Origin: CAYFNF01 sp964344485
Lineage (GTDB): Bacteria; Patescibacteriota; Patescibacteriia; UBA9570; XYC2-FULL-38-9
DNA: 17,704 nucleotides
Direction: 5' to 3'
Assembly: GCA_964344485.1 (NCBI GenBank)
Contig: CAYFNF010000009.1
Coordinates: forward strand, 1-17,704
In this document: one piece after another, positions 1 through 6,833 of the stretch
How the letters are laid out: every line of letters starts with the position of its first letter
Position numbering within the stretch: the first letter of the stretch is position 1
Translations under genes and position numbers: made by a program
Notes under the pieces: generated by a model
The model's input: the letters and a program-made list of their open reading frames with translations, nothing else
Databases searched by the model: none
Told to the model about the DNA's origin: nothing

Positions 1-488
1 AGCATGGAGAGCGAAGAGGCCTGAGCGATTTTACAGAAAGGAAGTTGCTTTGCCGCAAAGGACGCAAGACTTGGCTCGCCAGAGCACAAAAGTGATGGAC
101 TCTTCGGTGATTTACTTGCCCATCATCGGACCTCCTATTGAGACCCGCATAATAGCTGCGCCCAATTTTCTTCAGCTGCACAGTTTATCTGGGTTAGGTC
201 CACTGCAATTCCAAGCAGTGAGCCCCCAATGAACGCGCAGCAACCTGGCCAGGTACTCGCATTTGAATTCAGAGACGGTAAGATCGACAGCCCGCGATGA
301 AAGCCTAAAGGCTTTGACTTCAACCATTTGCCGAAGACTTCGCAGGGTGGAGCAGAACACTTCCGAGACGGACAGCAAGGTCGGAACTTCTTGAAACGTA
401 AGCTATTGTTAGATAGGGTGTTTGTGTTTCACTGGTGGGATTGATTGCATCTTTCCCTAAAAGGCTACTGAGTAGGCTGGAGATACCC
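1..488. other. Left-end stretch without an intact gene
   Basis: No intact coding sequence is visible before the methyltransferase gene at 489. The - strand holds a possible decayed regulator remnant (112-378, separate entry). A TTGAAA at 391-396 could serve as a -35 element for the + strand operon, but 17 bases later there is only TAGGGT, a poor -10, so I do not call a promoter. The first 24 bases read as the end of an open frame closing at TGA 22-24, too short to identify. Confidence 0.5.
112..378 (-). pseudogene. Possible decayed OmpR-family response regulator, C-terminal part
   Basis: One - strand frame, interrupted by a single TGA (172-174), reads first AVDLTVSEFKCEYLARLL and then, after the stop, RKLGAAIMRVSIGGPMMGK followed by TAA at 112-114. 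The first piece resembles the start of an OmpR/PhoB winged-helix effector domain (family pattern: vDLTptEfrLLeyLar). The second resembles its end (RrKLg, then IrTVrGvGYml). In intact proteins about 40 residues lie between the HPG turn and RKL; here there are about 20, which implies a deletion as well as the stop codon. No receiver domain is recognisable upstream. The match rests on short motifs recalled from the family, so chance resemblance is possible. Confidence 0.28.
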
Positions 489-1505
489 ATGAAGGCCGCT
501 GAAAAAATAATAGAAATCACAGCAGGGCTTGTAAAGGCGCGCGCCTTTTGGTCAGCAATAGAACTCGGTCTAATAGACTTGCTGTCGGAAACTTGCCTGC
601 CTGTGGAGGAGATAACGAAAAAACTCTGCATTCCACAGCGCAATACGCGAGCTCTTGTTGTTTTTTTGGCTTCCGAAGGCATACTTGCCTGCAAATCAGG
701 CTGTTTCAAGTTGAATCCTGAGTATCGAGAACTCCTGATTGAAGGGAAAGGCGTTCGTGAAGCACTTCGCTTCGAGTGCGATGAGTCACTCCCAGCGCTA
801 GCTCAGTTGCCCGAACTTCTCAGTAGTGGCAGACTGGGATTCCCTACCTCATTCTTTTCATCGGATTTTCCGGAAGAGCATGTTTTAGCCACACAGTATG
901 GTTTCCAGCTTGCGAGCATGAACGCTTCGAAGACGTTAGCTCGTGAGTTGACGGCCTCGAGGTACGATTTCTCGACACTGATCGATGTTGGATCAGGGCT
1001 AGGTGGCTACAGCATCGAGATCGTTCGAGCGATGCCCCATTGTAGAGCGATTCTAGTCGATGTGCCACGAGTGCGGACATTGGCGCAGGAGTTTCTATCC
1101 AAAGAAGCCCCCGAGTTGATGTCTTCACATCGGCTGCTTTTGGATCAGACATGCAACGATTTCTTTGTTGATCCACTGCCAAGGGGTGGAGACGCAAGCT
1201 CGCTTTCAAGAATCCTGCATGATTGGGATGACGAGTCATGTCGATCTTTGTTAGCACAGTGTCGGCGGGCTGTTGAACCTGGGGCCGTGATGTATATCCA
1301 AGAAGAAGTACTTGAATCTGATCTGCGAGGCCCCAGATATCCCGGCACGAATGGACTCTATCTAACCTACTCCGTTGAGCACGGATTCAATCGGACTATC
1401 CCCGAAATCCGTGCCCTGCTGACTGAAGAGGGTTGGACTGCACCAGAGGTTCTGCGATGGGGCTCTAGTTCGAGATTCTCGATACTGCTAAGCATTGCTC
1501 GGTAG
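489..1505 (+). CDS. SAM-dependent O-methyltransferase (acetylserotonin/plant-type OMT family)
   Basis: A cytoplasmic enzyme that transfers a methyl group from S-adenosylmethionine, probably to a hydroxyl of a small molecule. The N-terminal ~80 residues form the winged-helix dimerisation domain of this family (FWSAIELGLIDLL, then a helix-turn-helix-like stretch to residue ~65). The Rossmann domain carries motif I at residues 166-173 (DVGSGLGG) and an acidic strand end LVDVPRV at ~189-195. The signature ILHDWDDE lies at 242-249; its His244 matches the catalytic base of plant O-methyltransferases. Length, 338 residues, is normal. I chose ATG 489 because GGAG lies 8 bases upstream; the same frame also opens at GTG 435 with no good ribosome site. 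It ends 28 bases before the membrane-protein gene and is probably the first gene of the operon. Such enzymes are common tailoring enzymes in natural-product clusters; the substrate cannot be read from sequence. Confidence 0.88.
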   Translation: MKAAEKIIEITAGLVKARAFWSAIELGLIDLLSETCLPVEEITKKLCIPQRNTRALVVFLASEGILACKSGCFKLNPEYRELLIEGKGVREALRFECDESLPALAQLPELLSSGRLGFPTSFFSSDFPEEHVLATQYGFQLASMNASKTLARELTASRYDFSTLIDVGSGLGGYSIEIVRAMPHCRAILVDVPRVRTLAQEFLSKEAPELMSSHRLLLDQTCNDFFVDPLPRGGDASSLSRILHDWDDESCRSLLAQCRRAVEPGAVMYIQEEVLESDLRGPRYPGTNGLYLTYSVEHGFNRTIPEIRALLTEEGWTAPEVLRWGSSSRFSILLSIAR

Positions 1506-1533
1506 GTGGGTTGTGACATGGAGGTGACACCAG

Positions 1534-3198
1534 ATGGAGTGGTTCTACGCCATTATCACAGCAGTTCTTTGGTTGGTGTTCACTGTTTTCCTCCTTAGGT
1601 TCACCTGGAAGACGGCCAATGAACTACGTCCACTGGAAGTCACAAGCAATTTTGACGATCACCAGAAAAAGGCTGCTATTGCTGCCCAGCGTCTACGGTA
1701 CGCGATGTACGGCGTCCCCTTCATTATCTGGGTTCTGAACGTGGGCATTCCGATTTTCGTCTTTCTCTCCAAGGGCGAAGTAGTTGATCTTGAGATTCTC
1801 TTTAAACCGACCGCGCTCTTTGCCTTTGTTTACTTCACAGCAATTGCCGTGGATTTGGTGGGCTCTGTTCGCTCCGAGGTGCGTGATGTTGGTTTTCACA
1901 TCAAGAATGATTCGGAAACGGTCAAGGAGGCTGCGGATCAGGTTTCCAGAATTGTGACTAGTTTCGAAATTGGCAATCAAGCAGCACAGCAGCTCCTGGA
2001 GACTTCGCGAAGTGTGAGTTCGGTTGAAGCATCCAAAGCCCTCCAGCGAACTGCTGCAGACTTGTCGCAAAAATGGAAAGAGGGGTTCTCGGGCGAAGAT
2101 GATGGACTCTCTACTGATCTATTATCTCTCTCTCTCGAACAATTACTTAGCCAACAGATCAATGCAATCGCTGAGCTTGGGGCAGGCGACACAAGCAATG
2201 CTTTCCATGTCCCTTTTCAACGATATGTAGACCTAGTAGCAAGGCTTTTAGAGGAGATACTTGGCCAAATGAAAGATGCCAATCGCCATGGCAAGCCATA
2301 TCGCCGTGTTCGCATACTATCCTTCGCTACCGAAATCCCACCACAATGGTACGGTTACAACATCCAGAACGAAGACGAGGACGAATGCCCCCTTACCCTG
2401 GCATCACCAGAAGTGATGAAGGTAGAGGATAGGCTTCGCAGAAAATCCGAACACTTCTTCACTGGTGCCACTGAGCTGAAGGATACCGAGTTCGAATGGA
2501 AGCGGTACATCCTTACCCTCGCCGGCAACGCCACTAATGACGAACACCCATTCCACTCTGAAGAACAACTTAAGCTCGGAAACAACTGCTCAATCCTGTG
2601 CTACAAGCAGCCGATTCACGGCGATCAAGCTTACATGCCAGTTCTAATTCAAAATCGAGACCTAAGGCAATTGATAGTATCAGCACCACCGGAAGCAAGG
2701 GAACTATGGACTCAGCTGCAAGATATTGGAACGGGCAAGCCCAACAAATTCGCTGTACTATGTCCACCCCTAAATGGTGAATCCCCCCACCCACCAATCC
2801 CAAAAAGCGGATCGATCCCCCAGGAGGCCGAATGGCGTCCTCTACTTGATTGCTTCGTCCCCTCGCTTCATTCGCCAGGTGGTCTCAGTTATCTACCGAT
2901 GAACGCAGAGACAGATATTGGAGTCCACTTTGAGGGAAATGACAAGTGTCCCTATGACTTCACTCTGTTTGAAGTCGACAAAGCGAGTCTTGCTGTATCT
3001 GCTCGTATTGACCACTTTCAACGGATCTGCTCGGTTAGGTTGTACACAGGAACAGAATGCGCCAGTCTAGCTAAAAAAGCAGAGGGCCTCGTACAGGCGA
3101 TCCCTGGGATCCACTTGGTACCGAATAGTGCGGCACGCCAGCCAGCCACTTCTGAAGCTGGTAGACAAGCCGAGCAACCACAACCCGAAGGAGACTAA
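1534..3198 (+). CDS. Membrane-anchored protein of unknown family with large soluble C-terminal region
   Basis: I do not recognise this 554-residue protein. Three hydrophobic segments lie at about residues 4-23, 57-79 and 89-111. After them comes a long, probably helical, charged and Gln-rich stretch (about 115-200), then a ~330-residue soluble region with no catalytic motif I can name. The C-terminal ~20 residues are low-complexity, rich in Gln, Ala and Glu. With three membrane segments the N- and C-termini should lie on opposite sides. The start is firm: GGAGGTGA at 1520-1527 sits 6 bases before ATG 1534. The stop TAA (3196-3198) is followed after one base by the GTG start of the binding-protein gene, whose ribosome site lies inside this gene, so the two are almost certainly co-translated. 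A role tied to the importer or to the operon's product is inference from position only. Confidence 0.8.
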   Translation: MEWFYAIITAVLWLVFTVFLLRFTWKTANELRPLEVTSNFDDHQKKAAIAAQRLRYAMYGVPFIIWVLNVGIPIFVFLSKGEVVDLEILFKPTALFAFVYFTAIAVDLVGSVRSEVRDVGFHIKNDSETVKEAADQVSRIVTSFEIGNQAAQQLLETSRSVSSVEASKALQRTAADLSQKWKEGFSGEDDGLSTDLLSLSLEQLLSQQINAIAELGAGDTSNAFHVPFQRYVDLVARLLEEILGQMKDANRHGKPYRRVRILSFATEIPPQWYGYNIQNEDEDECPLTLASPEVMKVEDRLRRKSEHFFTGATELKDTEFEWKRYILTLAGNATNDEHPFHSEEQLKLGNNCSILCYKQPIHGDQAYMPVLIQNRDLRQLIVSAPPEARELWTQLQDIGTGKPNKFAVLCPPLNGESPHPPIPKSGSIPQEAEWRPLLDCFVPSLHSPGGLSYLPMNAETDIGVHFEGNDKCPYDFTLFEVDKASLAVSARIDHFQRICSVRLYTGTECASLAKKAEGLVQAIPGIHLVPNSAARQPATSEAGRQAEQPQPEGD

Positions 3199-3199
3199 A

Positions 3200-4211
3200 G
3201 TGAAACAGGCAAGGTTCTGGTTAACAATGATGCTCTTGCTGGCGGCTTCTGTCCTAGGCATTTCTACCAGCGGATGCGGAGATTCATCCTCTAAAAGTGA
3301 CGGAAAAGAATCTAAGACTTTAACCATCGGGTTTACTCAGTGGATCGAGCATCCCATGGTCGACCAGGTTCGAAATGGGTTCCTTGCTAGGATGGAAGAA
3401 AAGGGCTACACCGAAGGAAAGAACCTCGACTTTATCTACGAATCGGCCAACGCAGAAATGGTAACAGCTGCTCAGATAGTCCAAAAGTTTTCTCGCAAGA
3501 ATGTAGATGTCGTGGTCTCCGTACTGACCCCTTCTTCGCAAGCAGCTGTCAATGAGGCAGGGAACGTGCCTGTTGTCTTCAGTGCGGTGACGGACCCNNN
3601 NNNNNNNTGGAATTGTAGAAAGGAATGACGCTCCGCGTGAAAATAATGTGACTGGGGTTTCGGACGTTATCCCTTACTATCAGCAGTTAGAGTTGCTGAA
3701 GCGGATTGCGCCTGATGTCAAGATTATTGGTATGGTATTCAACCCGGGTGAGTCGAACGCTGTTTTTGGCATCGAGCAGTCAAAGATAGCGGCAGAGAAA
3801 CTAGGTTTCGAAATTACCACCGCTCCTGCCCATTCTACGAATGAAGTCCAGCAGGCCTTCCGCAGCTTAGCTCGTGATGTAGACGCCTTCTACACTGGTT
3901 CGGACAATACGGTGGCCTCTGCTATTGCAGCGGCAGTAAAGATAGCGAACGAGAATATGCTCCCATTCTTGTGCGGCGATGTCGGTACAACCGAGGCGGG
4001 CGGTCTAGTAACCCTCGGTATCAACTATGTGAACGTCGGCCAGGAGACTGCGGATCTCGTGCTTCAGGTTTCCATGGGAGAATCGGCGAAAAACCTGCCT
4101 GTAGTAACAGCGACTGGAACCGAGTTGGTTGTTAATTTGAAGACGGCAGAACTAATCGGTATTGAGATTCCGGAGGACATACTACAGAACGCCACGAGGA
4201 CGATCGAGTGA
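3200..4211 (+). CDS. ABC importer substrate-binding lipoprotein, TrpX-like (interrupted by assembly gap)
   Basis: This is the extracytoplasmic solute receptor of an ABC importer in the TrpX/ABC_sub_bind family, whose studied members bind tryptophan or related amino acids. The start is GTG 3200, with GAAGGAGA just upstream. The N-terminus is a lipoprotein signal: a basic start, a hydrophobic core MMLLLAASVLG, and the lipobox-like TSGC followed by a Ser-rich linker. The mature part has ITIGF-like strand 1 (TIGFTQW), MVDQVRNGF, the VVFSAVTDP strand and, after the gap, NNVTGVSDVIP, all family hallmarks. The two halves lie in different frames because the gap at 3598-3607 is written as 10 Ns. The flanking 1002 bases join in frame if the true gap is a multiple of three; 9 bases would fit the family pattern and give about 336 residues. 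I therefore treat the gene as intact. The permease gene begins 15 bases downstream. Confidence 0.86.
3598..3607. other. Assembly gap (10 Ns) inside the binding-protein gene
   Basis: Ten Ns interrupt the TrpX-like gene between VTDP and GIVERND. Conserved sequence continues on both sides but in different frames. Frame continuity requires a missing length divisible by three, so the 10-base length is a placeholder and not a real frameshift. Confidence 0.95.
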
Positions 4212-4226
4212 CGAATTCCATTAAGG

Positions 4227-5111
4227 ATGTTTGACAGTATGATTGGTGTACTTGAGACAGCGCTTGTTTACGGCCCGATTATCGGTTTCTGTGCGCTATC
4301 ATCTGGCCTCACCTTTCGTGGAGTTAACTATCCCGATCTTACTATTGAAGGCTCCTTTGCACTTGGAGGGGCAATAGCTGCCACCCTCATCTTAGGAGGG
4401 TGGCACCCTATAGTGGCTACGTTATTTGCAGTTGGCTGTGGTGCCTTAGCAGGGCTTGTTACTGGATTACTATTCACCTACGCAAACCTCGGGATACTTG
4501 CTGGCATCGTTGTAAGCACATCGTTATTTTCAATCAATCTACGTGTAATGAAGCGCCCCAATCTCGGTCTCATTCAGGGAACCGAAGCGCAAACTATTTT
4601 CGATATCTTTGGAGTGGAGACGACACTTCAGTCTGCGTTTGTTTCGGCTGCAGTGCTCTTGGCTGTCGGAGGACTTCTGGTGGCGTTTCTTAGGACTAGA
4701 ACTGGTCTTCTCGTCCTAGCAACGGGGAGAAACCCATCCTTCGTTCAAGGAGTGTCCCGGCATGGAAAGGCGATGCGAATCCTGGGTGTGAGTATTGCAA
4801 ACAGCCTTTCTGGCCTTGCGGGGGCTATGTCAACACAACTGATCGGATTCGCAGATGTGAACATGGGTACCGGCATTATTATTTCAGCGTTCGGTGGGCT
4901 ACTTGCCGGGGAACTCCTGGTCGGCAGAAATCGAACGTGGTACTTCGTAGCGGCCGCCTTGGCAGGAGGGTACATCCATCAAGCGATCCTGGCACTTGTG
5001 CTCGAGGTGGGTGTTCCCACCGGAGACCAGAGACTATTCACGTCTGTAATCTTGGTCGCATTCTTGTCAGCCTATGGCTTACTCAGACGTGGAGTCAGGA
5101 GAGTTCAATGA
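4227..5111 (+). CDS. ABC importer permease, TrpY-like (BPD_transp_2 family)
   Basis: The inner-membrane permease of the importer, 294 residues with roughly eight to nine hydrophobic segments spread over the whole length, as in the LivH/BPD_transp_2 superfamily. Typical features are the N-terminal VYGPIIGFCALSSGLTFRG, the loop NYPDLTIEGSFALGGA, and the glycine-rich core near residue 195-235 (SNSLSGLAGAMSTQ and GTGIIISAFGGLLAGE). The start is ATG 4227, but AAGGA ends right at that codon; ATG 4239, 11 bases after it, is an equally good start and would shorten the protein by four residues. The stop TGA overlaps the ATPase start as ATGA (5108-5111), so the two are translationally coupled. The preceding gene is the TrpX-like binding protein, matching the usual X-Y-Z order of this transporter class. 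Confidence 0.9.
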   Translation: MFDSMIGVLETALVYGPIIGFCALSSGLTFRGVNYPDLTIEGSFALGGAIAATLILGGWHPIVATLFAVGCGALAGLVTGLLFTYANLGILAGIVVSTSLFSINLRVMKRPNLGLIQGTEAQTIFDIFGVETTLQSAFVSAAVLLAVGGLLVAFLRTRTGLLVLATGRNPSFVQGVSRHGKAMRILGVSIANSLSGLAGAMSTQLIGFADVNMGTGIIISAFGGLLAGELLVGRNRTWYFVAAALAGGYIHQAILALVLEVGVPTGDQRLFTSVILVAFLSAYGLLRRGVRRVQ

Positions 5112-5878
5112 AAGACAATCTCCTGCTTTCAAATCTGTCTGTTAGATATTCATCTGGAGATGGTCAATATATAGATGCGCTAAAACGAATCTCTATGGAA
5201 CTCCATCAATCCCGTATCAACTATCTCTGCGGTCCTAATGGTTCTGGGAAGTCAACATTGCTGAAGGCGATTGCCGGGCAGGTATCACTCAGGACCGGAT
5301 CTATCCATTTGGAAAGTGTAGAAAGCGACCTACCCAAACGGGTTTTTCTTCGGCAATCCCCAATGGACAACCTTGTACGGGACCTCACAGTCAAGGAGCA
5401 CCTGTTTCTAGCTGCTGGAGCAAACAACGTGTTTCGACAACCCTTTCAATTTGTCCGTAGAAGCTCTATCCCTTCAGAGGGCCTGAGGTATATTAGGCAA
5501 ACTCTGCCTGCTCTTGAGAACAAGTTGGCTTCACAGGTTCAGTTCCTGTCCGGCGGACAGCAACAAGCTCTCGCTATCGTGTGTGCAGTCCTTTTTGCTA
5601 AGGGGTCTGGGATACTTCTACTGGACGAACCGACTGCATCATTAGACAGTTCTGCACGTAGTCTACTTGCATCGCTTTTGAGGAGCATAGTATCTAGCAG
5701 CCGAATCTGGATAATCGTTGCTACGCACGACTTTGACCTTGTCGCAGAAGCGCCAGGCACTGTAGTTACTCTGAAGGGCGGCAATGTCACGAATGTCTCT
5801 GACGTTGTCTCCAACGAGGATCTTCAGCACGTCTTGTCCAGACTATATGGAAATCAGCCAACGCAAGATTCAAGATGA
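5108..5878 (+). CDS. ABC importer ATPase, TrpZ-like
   Basis: The cytoplasmic nucleotide-binding subunit that powers the importer, 256 residues. All core ABC motifs are intact: Walker A GPNGSGKST at residues 42-50, the Q-loop in FLRQSPMDN, the signature LSGGQQQ, Walker B plus D-loop ILLLDEPTASLD, and the switch histidine in VATHD. The start is ATG 5108, overlapping the permease stop by four bases. An upstream start at 4937 in the same frame lies wholly inside the permease gene, and its extension does not look like ABC protein, so I reject it. The stop overlaps the next start as ATGA (5875-5878). The set of binding protein, BPD_transp_2 permease and single ATPase fits the TrpXYZ group; the cargo is not provable from sequence. 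Confidence 0.92.
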   Translation: MKDNLLLSNLSVRYSSGDGQYIDALKRISMELHQSRINYLCGPNGSGKSTLLKAIAGQVSLRTGSIHLESVESDLPKRVFLRQSPMDNLVRDLTVKEHLFLAAGANNVFRQPFQFVRRSSIPSEGLRYIRQTLPALENKLASQVQFLSGGQQQALAIVCAVLFAKGSGILLLDEPTASLDSSARSLLASLLRSIVSSSRIWIIVATHDFDLVAEAPGTVVTLKGGNVTNVSDVVSNEDLQHVLSRLYGNQPTQDSR

Positions 5879-6573
5879 GCAGAAATTCAGCTTCATACTT
5901 ATTCCCCAATCGCAACGCCTGGGGCTTTGAGCAATGTATGTCTGGCATTCGTTTTTCTGTTGGGTTCGTAGGGGTGGGCTTGATCAGCGGAGACAATCTC
6001 TCGCCTAGTTTTCCTGAAGATTTGCACGCGTATCTAAGTGATTCGGCTCATACAATGAATGAGTATCGATGCAGGCACAGGCTCATACTTGTTGCCGACA
6101 CGCACGCACTAGAATTACTCAAAGCTAAAGGAACACGAGGGGCACCTCATGATGTTCAAGTCGAAAAGCTGGTAGAATCGCTGTCCAGTATCGTGTCGGA
6201 CCTCTCTCGCAGTCTATTGCTTCCAATTCAGCTTGTCCGTGCCTCCAGTCTCATGCAGATTCCGCGCTATGGTGAATCCTTGAAGGAGTCGACCGCCTCT
6301 ACATCTAACATCTATCTTGCACACCAGATGGCTGACCTTCTATACCTTAACCGAATGTATGGAAGTGTCCTAAAAGTGGGATGGTCAGGCAGCGACTCCA
6401 TAGCAACTAAGCAAAGAGATGAATACTGGTTTGATCGCCAGTTTGTATCAAGATACGGAAAAATGGGGACGTGCTTCTACTATCTCTCCGGCAGATGGAG
6501 TGCAGCCCAAGGAACATACCTATCACCTTACGCATATAGCTCGACAGAACTTGATGAGTTTGCTGATGAGTAA
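5875..6573 (+). CDS. Divergent cyclodipeptide synthase-like protein (AlbC-type, TyrRS-derived fold)
   Basis: Cyclodipeptide synthases take two aminoacyl-tRNAs and make a cyclic dipeptide. They are small (about 220-260 residues) and share the fold of Tyr/Trp-tRNA synthetases. This 232-residue protein matches AlbC, as I recall it, along much of its length. GLISGDN at 35-41 corresponds to the GISAGN segment with the catalytic Ser (here Ser38). LILVADTHALELLKAKG at 70-86 matches VVYVDTHIDEMLIADG with identical spacing to the Gly. A helix ending in DLSRSL follows, then LVRASSLMQIPRY at 120-132, against RVRSLSELQETPEY. Glu183 and Tyr202 fall almost exactly where AlbC has Glu182 and Tyr202, but AlbC Tyr178 appears to be Lys179 here. 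The gene starts inside the ATPase stop (ATGA) and ends the operon. The alternative is a related tRNA-synthetase-fold enzyme with another product. The assignment is by eye and needs a profile or structure test. Confidence 0.5.
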   Translation: MSRNSASYLFPNRNAWGFEQCMSGIRFSVGFVGVGLISGDNLSPSFPEDLHAYLSDSAHTMNEYRCRHRLILVADTHALELLKAKGTRGAPHDVQVEKLVESLSSIVSDLSRSLLLPIQLVRASSLMQIPRYGESLKESTASTSNIYLAHQMADLLYLNRMYGSVLKVGWSGSDSIATKQRDEYWFDRQFVSRYGKMGTCFYYLSGRWSAAQGTYLSPYAYSSTELDEFADE

Positions 6574-6667
6574 GCAAGCAATCTTATGAGTGCAAGCCTA
6601 GCGATGTTCACTACTACGGCATCCTCCCGAACCTCGAGAGTCAATTTAACTGGACTTTTACCCGTTT

Positions 6668-6775
6668 CTAGACCACGTCCTGAGTTAGGATCGACGGTTC
6701 CGAGGCGGCCTCCCGTTCATGGTTTTCCAAGTACTCCCTCGGCGTCAAGTTGCCAAGGGAGCTATTGATCGAAAC
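6668..6775 (-). pseudogene. IS3-family transposase (OrfB) C-terminal remnant
   Basis: On the - strand, residues INSSLGNLTPREYLENHE continue to a TAG at 6668-6670. SSLG-LTP-EY is the conserved end of IS3-family OrfB (rve domain) transposases, normally preceded by YN..RPH. Here the upstream residues (VSI, then unrelated sequence) no longer match, so only about 35 codons survive. I see no terminal inverted repeats or target duplication. The rest of the 260 bases between the convergent operons (6574-6833) shows no gene. A hairpin-capable stretch (6736-6759) lies within this remnant, but no T-run follows it, so I do not call a terminator. Confidence 0.62.
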
Positions 6776-6833
6776 TTTGCAAATGTAGTGGATACACGGA
6801 TGATGGCAGAGCCTACAATCAACTAAACCGACA

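Noticed and set aside
391..419. Promoter TTGAAA-17-TAGGGT upstream of the methyltransferase
   Set aside because: The -35 is good but the -10 matches only three of six positions; not enough to call.
435..488. GTG 435 as start of the methyltransferase
   Set aside because: It has no Shine-Dalgarno site and the added 18 residues do not fit the family; ATG 489 has GGAG at good spacing.
4937..5107. Longer N-terminus for the ATPase starting at 4937
   Set aside because: The extra 57 residues lie inside the permease gene in another frame and do not resemble ABC proteins; ATG 5108 gives a normal start with an ATGA overlap.
6736..6759. Hairpin CCCTCGGC/GCCAAGGG as a terminator between the convergent operons
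   Set aside because: One mismatch, no T-run on either side, and the sequence is explained by conserved transposase codons (SLGNLTPRE).
6586..6768. 60-residue + strand reading frame
   Set aside because: It is antisense to the IS3 transposase remnant, has low-complexity Ser/Pro/Arg composition and no ribosome site.
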